From a virus, in the IMG/VR virus record IMGVR_UViG_3300017969_000139, positions 1 to 24,571 of that record: a stretch of DNA of 24,571 nucleotides. One strand, given 5' to 3'. Position 1 is the stretch's first letter, and each line of letters starts with the position of its first letter. The translations under genes and the position numbers were made by a program. A model generated the notes under the pieces. That model made no database searches. It was not told the DNA's origin and worked only from the letters and a program-made list of their open reading frames with translations. Shown piece by piece: positions 1 to 8,785 of this stretch.

Positions 1-104
1 AAGGTCTCTGCGGACGTTTCCATAACCTGACTAAAATCAATTAGCGGTACGTCGTCCGCTGAAATTACCACGTAATGTCTGTGATCAAATGCACTGTGTG
101 TCAT
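1..104 (-). CDS. Partial small phage protein (N-terminal 34 residues)
   Basis: The ATG lies at 102-104 and the gene runs off the left edge, so only about 34 codons are visible. An AGGAG ribosome binding site at 111-115 sits six bases upstream and overlaps the TAG stop of the preceding lectin-like gene, so the two are tightly coupled. The visible protein begins MTHSAFDHRHYVVISADD and contains VPLIDFSQVMETSAET. From memory, short phage proteins with a similar 'IDFSQV-ETSA-T' core occur near tail-fibre genes, but their function is not established. I give no function. It continues the fibre operon leftwards. Confidence 0.75.
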   Translation of the reverse strand, partial: MTHSAFDHRHYVVISADDVPLIDFSQVMETSAET

Positions 105-113
105 ATCTTTCTC

Positions 114-830
114 CTATATTCCGAATCTGTGTCTCATAACATTATAATTTTTGCTGACTTCAGCAGCGGTAAGTGCGCGGTTGTAGATTTGCGCGAATGA
201 TATTTTACCGTTTAAAAACGCGCCACCCGTACTTGGATCATGGCTACCTATATTTAAACTTGAAATGGTTTTTAAATTACCCGTTGCCGAAAATTGTTTA
301 TCTAGCGTATTGTTTAAATATCCGTAAACATTTGACCCATTGTAAACTAGACAGGCATTAAACCATGTATTTAGAGAAAACGTGTTAGCTCCTGACCCAC
401 CTCCATAATAGTTTCCATTTACCGTGTCTACTTCATACCAAATTCTTTGGGTGTTTTGCCATTGTCCTACGCTAGTATTCAACCCTACTGACGATGTGTA
501 TGTTGAAATAAAACCGGGCCAATGCGCGGTTGATATTTGAGACACATTTACCCAAACGTTATATGTTAATTGAGACCAACCACTTATTAGATTGGTTGTC
601 GGCATTGATATATGATCATTTGTGCCGTCAAAAACAATACCGCCACCATTATCACTACTAAACGTAGGGCCGTTTGTTAGCGTTCCATTATTACCACTTT
701 TTAAATCCCGCCACGTAGTCCCGCTATCATAAGAATCTCTAACCCCCGCATCCAAATTCAAAACCAGCCCGTCTTGAACGATACCTTTAGTTGCTTGATG
801 AAGCGTCGTAGTTCCGTATGCAACTCCCAT
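114..830 (-). CDS. LamG / concanavalin A-like lectin domain virion protein
   Basis: This 238-residue protein is almost entirely one LamG-like (Laminin_G_3, concanavalin A-like) beta-sandwich. Diagnostic features are the opening LVLNLDAG with SYDSGTTWRDL, then NNGTLTNGPTF, the FDGTNDHI strand, the LNTWFNACLVYNGS segment, and the closing GKISFAQIYNRALTAAEV. Such domains bind carbohydrates or host-surface glycoproteins, so a fibre-tip or appendage role is inferred. I chose the ATG at 828-830, not the upstream in-frame GTG at 836, because it forms a TAATG stop-start overlap with the previous gene. GGAG within the last codons of that gene (838-841) is well spaced as a ribosome binding site. There is no signal peptide or membrane segment. 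Ligand unknown. Confidence 0.82.
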   Translation of the reverse strand: MGVAYGTTTLHQATKGIVQDGLVLNLDAGVRDSYDSGTTWRDLKSGNNGTLTNGPTFSSDNGGGIVFDGTNDHISMPTTNLISGWSQLTYNVWVNVSQISTAHWPGFISTYTSSVGLNTSVGQWQNTQRIWYEVDTVNGNYYGGGSGANTFSLNTWFNACLVYNGSNVYGYLNNTLDKQFSATGNLKTISSLNIGSHDPSTGGAFLNGKISFAQIYNRALTAAEVSKNYNVMRHRFGI

Positions 831-2185
831 TACCACTCCACCTCCAGTTTAGCAACATCCTTACGTTCGCCGTATACTACATAATCGTAGTAACCGCAAA
901 CGCCGCCCACAATAATTTCGCGATTATTCTTGGATTCAACAAACAGTGGCTGAAATTGACCTACAGGAGTCAAATTGACTGTAATAGAACTATTATGCAC
1001 GAGGTCGTGCCAGTAATTGGGCAGGGTAATAAAGGTTTCCTTGGTGGTGCCTCTAACATAAACGCCGTTTTCTGGACCCTCCAGAGAAGCATACTGAAGT
1101 TTCATCCCCTCTTTAGATGGGTGGTCAATAAGGAAGCTCTTGGTTACGGCAGTAAAGTTACCATCGACATTAAGAGCCTTAAAGTTCCCGCTGTTAGGAA
1201 CATCGTTTGATCTGCCGGGACCAAGTAGTAAAATCCTACCTTGGCTCGCATCGGAGCGTAAAACTTTTCCGACGTTTTGAATGAGTTCATCAATGCCTGT
1301 AGGTCTAATATTTGTTAAACCACCCGTTGGCGCAACATATACAGTTTGACCAACCGTAAAAGCAGATGTATCTAACGTCCTAACCAAACCAAACGCATGA
1401 ACATGACCTTCTGAGTCATGTGTTAAATCGCTCTCTAAAACGCCGATAGCTGGCATCTTTGTTGGGTCGTTGCCCACGGATGGAGCAATCAATGGCTTTC
1501 CGTTGTTGGAAAAATATCCCGAAACATAAACAGGAACCCCAGCATTGATTGTAGAACCCGTTGTATTCTTACACTCAAATACAATAGGACCATCTAATTC
1601 TGCATAAAGAAATTCAGCCGTTAAATTACTATTTAATGTAATGTCATTATTTGTGGTTGCGCCATTGTCTGTTATAGACTGAAGAGTTTGGCCGCTTACT
1701 AACCCCTCAAAGTAGCCAGATATTGCGGTATCATCATACGATCCACCTCCACCGCCACCTCCACCGCCACCCGCAACGAGTTCGGTCATGTGAAAGCCGT
1801 CATAATATCCGCCACTAGTGCAAAGAAAGCCAAAATAATCTACCGCGCCAACTCCTGAGTTCAGAATTGGCTGACCGCTACCAGAAATGATCCAGTCTAT
1901 ATTGTTCCACCATGTAACCTCGCGATTACCGGTAGAATCTTGCTCTAGTCTAAGGGTAAATTTTTGTCCAGCGTCTACATTAGATACGGCTAGCGTTCTG
2001 TTTCCACCGAGCTGTACACTGTGAGTGTTCGACTCGTTCATGTCGAAGGTGATAGTTGTCCCATCAACCTCGCTGTTTAACTTGGTTTTTACCCCAGCGT
2101 TAAACGTAGAAACACCGCTCACGTTAACGTTGTTGTTAAACGTAGCGTTGCCGTTATCTAACGATGGTACTGGATTATACGACAT
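830..2185 (-). CDS. Tail-fibre / appendage protein with Gly10 linker
   Basis: This 451-residue protein has two parts joined by a run of ten glycines (residues 139-148). Residues 1-135 resemble the shaft-forming start of phage fibres, with NVNVSGVSTFNAGV then QLGGNRTLAVSN and a Trp-rich stretch, TWWNNIDWI. Residues 150-330 hold an SGYFE motif and a module including PAIGVLESDLT and GQTVYVAPTGG. Residues 348-420 carry TKSFLIDHPSKEG, YASLEGPE and LPNYWHDLV, a conserved C-terminal fibre module seen in many aquatic phages. The ATG overlaps the upstream gene by 11 bases and has AGGAG (2193-2197) seven bases upstream. The stop is in a TAATG overlap with the lectin gene. A structural role is inferred; the receptor is unknown. 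Confidence 0.8.
   Translation of the reverse strand: MSYNPVPSLDNGNATFNNNVNVSGVSTFNAGVKTKLNSEVDGTTITFDMNESNTHSVQLGGNRTLAVSNVDAGQKFTLRLEQDSTGNREVTWWNNIDWIISGSGQPILNSGVGAVDYFGFLCTSGGYYDGFHMTELVAGGGGGGGGGGSYDDTAISGYFEGLVSGQTLQSITDNGATTNNDITLNSNLTAEFLYAELDGPIVFECKNTTGSTINAGVPVYVSGYFSNNGKPLIAPSVGNDPTKMPAIGVLESDLTHDSEGHVHAFGLVRTLDTSAFTVGQTVYVAPTGGLTNIRPTGIDELIQNVGKVLRSDASQGRILLLGPGRSNDVPNSGNFKALNVDGNFTAVTKSFLIDHPSKEGMKLQYASLEGPENGVYVRGTTKETFITLPNYWHDLVHNSSITVNLTPVGQFQPLFVESKNNREIIVGGVCGYYDYVVYGERKDVAKLEVEW
1742..1771 (-). repeat. Ten-glycine codon run (12-bp unit repeated)
   Basis: Thirty bases encode ten consecutive glycines using only GGT, GGC and GGA, with a 12-bp unit (GGTGGCGGTGGA) present twice. 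It forms a flexible hinge between the N-terminal and C-terminal halves of the 451-residue fibre protein. Short repeats like this can change length by slippage. Confidence 0.85.
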
Positions 2186-2435
2186 CTATAGGCTCCTCGT
2201 GACCATGTTCTTCGTCTGGGTCTTCTGTTAAATAATCATAGTTTTCTATATCTATCCCATAGAATATACACGCTTCTTGAGGAGTGTTAAAGAATTGCCA
2301 ACCGTCCACTGGAAGATCGTAACTCTCCTGTTGCCCCTCTATAAGAGTGAATCCGGGGCCGTAAACATTATTGCCGTGAAAAACATAATCTTTCTCGGAA
2401 TCGTACTTGTAGTAACCTTTTTCTATATGTGCCAT
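2175..2435 (-). CDS. Small acidic protein between adhesin and fibre genes
   Basis: This is an 86-residue protein of unrecognised family. It starts MAHIEKGYYKYDSEKDYVFHG and is rich in Tyr, Asp and Glu. It contains PVDGWQFFNTPQEACIFYG and an acidic tail with DPDEEHGHEEP. The ATG at 2433-2435 was preferred over an in-frame upstream start at 2465 because AAGGA precedes it by six bases, and because the upstream start would lie inside the preceding gene. Its 3' end overlaps the next fibre gene by 11 bases. Its size and position are compatible with a small tail-fibre assembly or accessory protein, but no sequence motif shows this. Confidence 0.75.
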   Translation of the reverse strand: MAHIEKGYYKYDSEKDYVFHGNNVYGPGFTLIEGQQESYDLPVDGWQFFNTPQEACIFYGIDIENYDYLTEDPDEEHGHEEPIDVV

Positions 2436-2446
2436 TTTTTTCCTTT

Positions 2447-4594
2447 TTAAGTTAAAACTGTCCAACCTTTAGAGGTTGCGATTGCTAAAGTGTCTGGGTG
2501 GAGGTGATATACCCCATAATTATATCTTATATCGAGAGTTTGCCCGGTAACTCCGCTGGCTAGATTATTGATTATATCTGTAAGATTACCACTACCAAGG
2601 TAATTATCATAAAACCCTATACTAGTATTAATTGTCGGTATGTTAACAGTATTTAAGCTAAAGCAATGGTTAAACATTGCCGAAGAATCTGTGGCAGATG
2701 ATAAATCATACGAAACGCTTTCTAAAGATTGGCATCTTTCAAACATTTGCCGCAAACCATACTCGCTATTTATAATAGCTGGTGGTTTTTTCAAACTTTG
2801 ACAATTATTAAAAATTCTGCTATTATTGGTACTTGTATTGGTAATTCCAGAGATGGTATAGTGAGAAGCATCTATCAGATGCAAACATGCGCTAAACATA
2901 GACGGACAATAATACGGCGTTGAGTCATAACCCTCAAAAAATCCAGAGGGCGCCGTTCTTAAATTCCAACAGTTATTAAACATGCTACTAGTGTTAGGTT
3001 TATTTTGAACATTTTTAAACGAAACGTCGGTAAGAGCATAATTAGTATTAAACATACTTGTGGTATCAGTACAATTAGAAAGATCAAAAGTTTGGTATTT
3101 TTTAACAGATTGACTGTTATTGAACATACTTCTACAACCAGTCGCACTACTGGTGTCCATTTCTGGATAAGATGTAATTGCGTAATTGTACGCAAAAGCC
3201 TCAGTGAAATTTATACCCGAAGACGTTTCTTGTTTTGAATTGTCCCATATAAATTCTTCCATATTGATGCAACCACGAACGAAACTACTAAAATTTGTTA
3301 TAGGACCAAGCTTTTTAATGTGTATTTGTTTTATACTATGGGTGGCCCAAAACATATTAGTCACATTGGATAGGCTAGGGCAATCAATTTCAATTTTAGA
3401 TCTCAAAGACTGACACCAATAAAACATATCTTGAGTATTTGTTAGATTGGGCGCTACTAGTTTAGGGACAGCTTTTAAGTTGTAACAATATTGAAACGTG
3501 TATCTACATCCAGTAGCATTAAGAAAACTAAAGCCAGACGGAAGAGATGTTAATTGGTGATTGTAACTAAATGTGGCGTAAAAATCTTTACCGTTAGAAA
3601 AATCTAAATTAGGAATTTCTTTTAGAGATAAGCATCTATGAAAAGTCCCGTAGAAACTTGTAACGTTAGAAAAATCGTATTCTGGTACTTCTTGTAAAGA
3701 GTGTGCGCCAGAAAACAGATCTCTCACGCCTGTAGCGCTTGAGGTATCAAAAAATGGCGGATTTTTTAGCGAATAAGCGCCCCAAAACATTTTTTCAAAA
3801 TCAGAAACACCCGCCGTAGCGCCGCTTGGAAATTCAACATGTCTTAAATCGGGAAGTAGGTGGAATTTATACCTTGGGGTAAAAGCTCCAACATTAGCAA
3901 TAATCCGTTGGCAATTTTTATGACGACCAAGTTGGTAGGACGAGCTAGTAATAGTAAAGTCATCAATATTAGCGCCGCTAGCTACTACATCTAATACCGT
4001 AGAAGATTGATTGTTAAGATGATGTTGAAATCTTATATTATCAGAAGATTCATTTCCATACTCGTCAGTGTAATAATCACCTTTTCCGTAGTCATGGGTA
4101 TCTCCAAAGTATGCACCCGCCATTCTTTCCAAAGAGAAGAATGTAATACCACTAATACTTCCGTCAAGCTGAATAATAACTTGCCTTGCTAAAAATCCGT
4201 TAATTTCAATCTGACTACTTTCCGGCAGTAAATCAAAATCATATTTTTTATGTTGGGTGCCAAAATTTCCAAAATAATTTATATTGTCGGTTCTTGTTCC
4301 TTGAAAAATGCCAGAATGTCCATCGCCCCAGTCAATTGGTATGTAGGTCGGACAGTTATTGTAAACGCCATTTCTAGCAAACAGTCCAACGCCAAAATCT
4401 TTAGCGCCACTTGGAACGTACAAGAGGACTGCAACACCCTCACTAACATTGGGCATATCAAGCCAACCGCTTGGTCTAATCCAATCGCCCGTTGATATTT
4501 CTGGACTAAAATCAACTCGACCTATATTGTCATCATACGGCTCTATGACCGATATCTTCCCGACGTTGCCGTTTCCGAATTTTAATACTGCCAT
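2447..4594 (-). CDS. BspA/DUF285-type leucine-rich-repeat adhesin, paralogue C
   Basis: This 715-residue protein is the third of three tandem paralogues. The N-terminus (LKFGNGNVGKISVIEPYDD) is shared with its neighbours, followed by RPSGWLDMP and a PKD-like strand with DWGDG. From roughly residue 260 to 650 it is a long array of about 23-residue BspA-type (DUF285) repeats of the form MF--C-SL--IP--D-S. Examples are MFWGAYSLKNPP, MFYWCQSLRS, MFNNCWNLRTAPSG and MFERCQSLESV. The conserved C-terminal cap has GVTGQTLDI and HPDTLAIATSKGWTVLT. BspA-type repeats are known from bacterial and protozoan surface proteins that mediate adhesion; a receptor-binding role here is inferred. AAGGT lies just upstream of the ATG. 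No signal peptide, consistent with a virion protein. Confidence 0.85.
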   Translation of the reverse strand: MAVLKFGNGNVGKISVIEPYDDNIGRVDFSPEISTGDWIRPSGWLDMPNVSEGVAVLLYVPSGAKDFGVGLFARNGVYNNCPTYIPIDWGDGHSGIFQGTRTDNINYFGNFGTQHKKYDFDLLPESSQIEINGFLARQVIIQLDGSISGITFFSLERMAGAYFGDTHDYGKGDYYTDEYGNESSDNIRFQHHLNNQSSTVLDVVASGANIDDFTITSSSYQLGRHKNCQRIIANVGAFTPRYKFHLLPDLRHVEFPSGATAGVSDFEKMFWGAYSLKNPPFFDTSSATGVRDLFSGAHSLQEVPEYDFSNVTSFYGTFHRCLSLKEIPNLDFSNGKDFYATFSYNHQLTSLPSGFSFLNATGCRYTFQYCYNLKAVPKLVAPNLTNTQDMFYWCQSLRSKIEIDCPSLSNVTNMFWATHSIKQIHIKKLGPITNFSSFVRGCINMEEFIWDNSKQETSSGINFTEAFAYNYAITSYPEMDTSSATGCRSMFNNSQSVKKYQTFDLSNCTDTTSMFNTNYALTDVSFKNVQNKPNTSSMFNNCWNLRTAPSGFFEGYDSTPYYCPSMFSACLHLIDASHYTISGITNTSTNNSRIFNNCQSLKKPPAIINSEYGLRQMFERCQSLESVSYDLSSATDSSAMFNHCFSLNTVNIPTINTSIGFYDNYLGSGNLTDIINNLASGVTGQTLDIRYNYGVYHLHPDTLAIATSKGWTVLT

Positions 4595-4603
4595 TTGTAT
4601 ACC

Positions 4604-6700
4604 TTATGTTAAGACGGTCCAACCCTTTGAGGTTGCTATTGAAAGTTGGTCACTAGACAAAGCATAAACACCCGGAACTTGTCTTAAATCAATTGTTTGA
4701 CCAGCAACGCCACTAGCAAGCCCATTTATCACATCCAGAGTTGCGCCACTTGCCATAGGACATCTATAATAACCTATAGATTTACTTACGCCCGACAAAG
4801 CTCCAACCTCAAGCGCAGTCGCATAGTTGAACATGGCGCTACAAGAATCTATATTAGAAGCGTCTGCGTATGGTATTGAAACTAAATTACCGTTTGAATA
4901 AAACATACTATCTAACTTGGCGCCAGATGGTATTGTTAGAGATTTAATTCTAAAAGGAGTTCTGCCGTAATTCCAGTTTGAAAACCAATTAGTGCTTCCG
5001 GGGTTGTTGGAAGTTATACAGCTAGAGAAATCAACATCTATCTCCCCAGAAGCATTTAGATTAGAAAAGAAATCTTGACAGGCATAAAAATTAGACAGGT
5101 CAGATACAGGGAATTTTTTTAACGCAGAGCAACTTCTAAAGGCTCTAACCGCCCTTGTTAAAGATGTTGCTTCAGTAGCAAAATTTGACTCTCCAATATC
5201 TTCTAAAGATGTACATGCATCAAACATATAATCCATATTTGTAGCATGGGGAGCATTTATTCCACCAATCCTTTTTAGACTTGTACAGCTGGATACAAAT
5301 CCATGCGTATTTATAACTCCTGATAAATCAATGTATGGTAATTGTTCTAGGGAATTACAGACAGAAAACATGCCTTGAACGCCCTGTACAGCAGTGGTGT
5401 AAATACTACTATTTAATAAGTTTACTTTTCTTAATGAAAAACAACTATTAAACAGGTTCTCGTATCTTATACTGTTATCATTTGGGTTGCTCAAGTCTAA
5501 ATTTATTTCTTCTATTGATCTACAGCTATGAAAAGCACTTCTAGCGGAAGTGCAATTTGTAGGTATTACGTCTGGTATTTTTTTTAAGGAATAACAATTG
5601 TAAAATAGATAGTTTAAACTTTGAATACCACTTAATTCAAAATCTGGAGTATAAACAAGGCTGTTGCAGTCTTGGAACATAGAGGGAGCATACCAGACGT
5701 TTGAAAGATCCCAGTTTCCGGTTATTTTTTTTAAGTTTCTACATGTCTGAAACATGCTCTCACATCTAGTAAGAGTTGAAGGTATATCAAAATGTATCTC
5801 TTCAAAAGAAGATGCGAAGAACGTGTATTGACAGCCCGTCAAACTACCAAAATTATAAAGACCCGATGGAAGTGTTTTAATATTTTTCATCTTATGAAAC
5901 ATGTATTTTGCGTCTAACGCATTTGAAACATCAATCGTGGGTAATTCTTTTAGGCCGCACCGACCAAACATAAAGTTAACACCTGTTAAATTTGGCATAA
6001 CTCCGCTATAAATATCTAATTCTTCAAGGTTCCAACTGCCATCAAACAGTGCATTGAATTGGTTTGCGTTTGGCGCATAAACTCTAGCTTTTTTAAGAAG
6101 GTGCATATCTTGAGTAAAACCATTATAATGACTAGCTGTTACACCTATAGCATTTGGTAAATTTATATCAAACTCTAGTATATTTTGCTTTGGATAATTC
6201 CTAGAATATGAGCCGTGATATTTTTTATATTTAAAATCAAAGTCATAAATACCACTATTGGCCTCAACAACTATCATTGCCTGTCTGTATCTTATTCCAT
6301 TGTCAGTAAATTCTGTCGATTCCGACAGTGAAGAAAATTCAAATTCATGTTCTATTGGCATAGCTGGTATACCGCCAGATTGATTCACGTAGTCAACATT
6401 TCCATCACCCCAGTTTATAGAGCAGTCAGTTAGATAATTGTTGTTAGATAATCTTTCTCCATATGCTTTAATTGCAAAATATCTTAAAAGAGAGTCGTCT
6501 CCATATTGATCACCACTAGGTACGGCAAATAGAAATGCACACTTATCTTCGCCACTATTTATAACGGGCATATCAAGCCAATGGGAGGGCCTTGTCCACG
6601 GAGTTATTGGCGTGGGTGTGTCATCAACATACACGTCCTCATACGGCTCTATAACCGCAATCTTCCCGATAGTCGTATTTCCTACTTTTAAATTTGCCAT
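4604..6700 (-). CDS. BspA/DUF285-type leucine-rich-repeat adhesin, paralogue B
   Basis: This 698-residue protein is the second tandem paralogue. It shares the start LKVGNTTIGKIAVIEPYED, the RPSHWLDMP motif, the NWGDG strand, the 'RQAMIVVEANSG' strand and the C-terminal cap (GVAGQTIDL, then ATSKGWTVLT). The middle (about residues 220-640) is an array of BspA-type repeats such as MFQTCRNLKKI, MFQDCNSLVYTP, LFYNCYSLKKIP, MFSVCNSLEQLP and MFDACTSLEDI. These are clearly diverged from the arrays of the flanking genes. The gene begins nine bases after the previous stop with only a weak GGT ribosome binding site and ends nine bases before the next gene. An adhesin role is inferred from the repeat family and the fibre-operon context. 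Confidence 0.85.
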   Translation of the reverse strand: MANLKVGNTTIGKIAVIEPYEDVYVDDTPTPITPWTRPSHWLDMPVINSGEDKCAFLFAVPSGDQYGDDSLLRYFAIKAYGERLSNNNYLTDCSINWGDGNVDYVNQSGGIPAMPIEHEFEFSSLSESTEFTDNGIRYRQAMIVVEANSGIYDFDFKYKKYHGSYSRNYPKQNILEFDINLPNAIGVTASHYNGFTQDMHLLKKARVYAPNANQFNALFDGSWNLEELDIYSGVMPNLTGVNFMFGRCGLKELPTIDVSNALDAKYMFHKMKNIKTLPSGLYNFGSLTGCQYTFFASSFEEIHFDIPSTLTRCESMFQTCRNLKKITGNWDLSNVWYAPSMFQDCNSLVYTPDFELSGIQSLNYLFYNCYSLKKIPDVIPTNCTSARSAFHSCRSIEEINLDLSNPNDNSIRYENLFNSCFSLRKVNLLNSSIYTTAVQGVQGMFSVCNSLEQLPYIDLSGVINTHGFVSSCTSLKRIGGINAPHATNMDYMFDACTSLEDIGESNFATEATSLTRAVRAFRSCSALKKFPVSDLSNFYACQDFFSNLNASGEIDVDFSSCITSNNPGSTNWFSNWNYGRTPFRIKSLTIPSGAKLDSMFYSNGNLVSIPYADASNIDSCSAMFNYATALEVGALSGVSKSIGYYRCPMASGATLDVINGLASGVAGQTIDLRQVPGVYALSSDQLSIATSKGWTVLT

Positions 6701-6709
6701 TATTTGTAC

Positions 6710-8785
6710 CTATGTAGTAACAGTCCAGCCTTTTGAAGTTGCGATAGCGATGGTGTCGGGGTGGAGATTATTAACACCTTCGCACCGGTAGATATCTATG
6801 TTTTGACCCGTAACACCGCTTGCCAAGTTCTCAAACACTTCAGTTATTGCGCCGCTAGGTAAACCACACTCTCTAAAGGAAGTGCTGACACGTAATCCGT
6901 AAATCTGACACCTTCTTAAATGTCTACAGGTTTTAAATGTATTGGTAAATAAATCACAGTCGGAAACGTCCGTTGGTGGAAAACTATGTAATCTAGTGCC
7001 TTCAAAAGTGTCAATAGAATTAGGGCCAAATATAACATCTCCAGTATATTCTACGGTTGTAGGCATCCAGTCATTATTATGAGTAACCATATTGTCAATT
7101 CCAGATAAGTTAAGGTCTGGAACTGAAGTAAATCTTGGACCACTTGCAAACATCCATCTAATATAAGAAGGGCATGAATTATAGTCTTTAAAAAAACCGG
7201 ATGGGAACTCGATTAAATTTTCACAATATCTGAACATTTCTGTTGAGCTAGTTAGTCTTGAACCAAACTCAAAACCGCCAACCTTTTCAAGATTCGTACA
7301 ACCCTGAAACATGTAAGCGACATCGGTAGCATTTGTCAGTGTTAATTTAGGAATGTATTTTAATCTTTTATTACCCTGAAAAGCGTTCCTAAAATTTACA
7401 CCGCTTGAGTAATTTATGTTGGGTACTCTAGCAAGATTAGCAGAAGAAAACGCATTAGTAAAGTTATCAGCTATTATTTCTGGATTTTCAAACCTAACGC
7501 TTCTTAATTGAGAAGATGCATGTACAAGCCTAGAAAGTGTTGTTGCTTTAGATAAATCTCCAAAACGAAGATGTTTCAATGACCTACAGCCCTGAAACAT
7601 TCCGGTGGGATTAACGCAGTTTGGTAGATCAACCTTGGGGACATATCTTAAATTATAACATTCATCAAACATCAAGTATGTATGGGTAGCGCCAGAGAAA
7701 TCGAAATCAGGAGGTATGCTCACTAGGTTATGAGAGTACCTAAACATTTGATTGCAATTTCCGAGTGATGATATGTTAAATGTGCCAGAAGGAATGGATA
7801 TTAACGATTCCATCCCAGCGCACATACTGTTAAAATATATACCGTTTGAATAATCAAAATTTGGAATTTCCTCAAGAGATGAGCAACTACTATAAAAAGA
7901 ATTAAAATGTGTATTGTTACTAAAGTCATAATTTGGTATTGTCTTTAAGGAACGACAAGCCCAAAAAAAATTATCAGCCTGCGTGATAGAAGATGTATCG
8001 AAGTAGGGAACCTCTTTTAGCATCGTGCAACCATAAAACATTTGCTGGGCATTGGCATTAGTCAATGTTATATCTGGATTAATTTCCAATTTTCTCAAAT
8101 TTTGGGATGAGTTAAAATGCCTATAAGGACTAATACCGCTAACCTCATATCTTATATGCTCTAAATCAAGATGAAAACTACCTCCACCACCTGTAAGGTT
8201 AATATCTTTTACTCTGCGGCCAACAACCTCTAGGTCTACCATCCTACTACTTCTGTAGTATGCAAAATTATTAAATCCCGCACTTCCGTTTAATGCGTGT
8301 AGATAAAGCGTTTCTAGGCCACTAACAGAGCCGTCGATTTGAAAAAGCGCCTGTCTACATTTTCTACCTTTGTAAGTTATCTCGCTACTAACTGGTAAGC
8401 TGTCGAAACTGTAAGTATGAGTCTCCCAAGTAAAATAATTTACATTTCCGGCCTCATTTGGTCTAGATCCACTCTGTACAACTACAGTTCCATCACCCCA
8501 ATCTATAGTATTATAGGTTGGATAAACATTATGGGAGACATACGGCCCTCTAGTATAAAGCGCAACCTGTTGGTCAATACCGCTCTCAACCATAATTAGC
8601 CCAGCCACCTTCTCGTCGCCAGCGCCAGAACTCATAACTGGCATGTCTAGCCATTCTGAAGGTCTAACCCAATCATCTAAATGTTTATCGTAAGTTGGCT
8701 TTATGATATCTGGCTCAACACTTTCGTATGGCTCTACGAGAGAAATAGAGTTAATTTCAGAATTTCCTAATTTAAATACACCCAT
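6710..8785 (-). CDS. BspA/DUF285-type leucine-rich-repeat adhesin, paralogue A
   Basis: This 691-residue protein is the first of three tandem paralogues. It has the common N-terminal segment (VFKLGNSEINSISLVEPYE), RPSEWLDMP, a DWGDGTVVV strand typical of PKD-like beta-sandwiches, and the C-terminal cap HPDTIAIATSKGWTVTT. BspA-type repeats fill roughly residues 230-640: MFYGCTMLKEVP, MFDECYNLRYVP, MFQGCRSLKHL, MFQGCTNLEKV, MFRYCENLIEFPSG. I chose the ATG at 8783-8785 because its A is the last base of the upstream TAA (TAATG overlap); the in-frame TTG five codons earlier has no support. There is no clear ribosome binding site, so translation probably depends on coupling to the upstream fibre gene. 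Receptor unknown. Confidence 0.85.
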   Translation of the reverse strand: MGVFKLGNSEINSISLVEPYESVEPDIIKPTYDKHLDDWVRPSEWLDMPVMSSGAGDEKVAGLIMVESGIDQQVALYTRGPYVSHNVYPTYNTIDWGDGTVVVQSGSRPNEAGNVNYFTWETHTYSFDSLPVSSEITYKGRKCRQALFQIDGSVSGLETLYLHALNGSAGFNNFAYYRSSRMVDLEVVGRRVKDINLTGGGGSFHLDLEHIRYEVSGISPYRHFNSSQNLRKLEINPDITLTNANAQQMFYGCTMLKEVPYFDTSSITQADNFFWACRSLKTIPNYDFSNNTHFNSFYSSCSSLEEIPNFDYSNGIYFNSMCAGMESLISIPSGTFNISSLGNCNQMFRYSHNLVSIPPDFDFSGATHTYLMFDECYNLRYVPKVDLPNCVNPTGMFQGCRSLKHLRFGDLSKATTLSRLVHASSQLRSVRFENPEIIADNFTNAFSSANLARVPNINYSSGVNFRNAFQGNKRLKYIPKLTLTNATDVAYMFQGCTNLEKVGGFEFGSRLTSSTEMFRYCENLIEFPSGFFKDYNSCPSYIRWMFASGPRFTSVPDLNLSGIDNMVTHNNDWMPTTVEYTGDVIFGPNSIDTFEGTRLHSFPPTDVSDCDLFTNTFKTCRHLRRCQIYGLRVSTSFRECGLPSGAITEVFENLASGVTGQNIDIYRCEGVNNLHPDTIAIATSKGWTVTT

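Noticed and set aside
818-1210. Plus-strand open frame of 130 codons
   Set aside because: It lies wholly opposite the 451-residue fibre gene, has no domain or ribosome binding site, and spans conserved fibre modules on the other strand.
2447-8785. Diversity-generating retroelement targeting the LRR adhesins
   Set aside because: No reverse transcriptase or template repeat is visible, and the variability is in repeat arrays, not a C-type lectin-like C-terminus.
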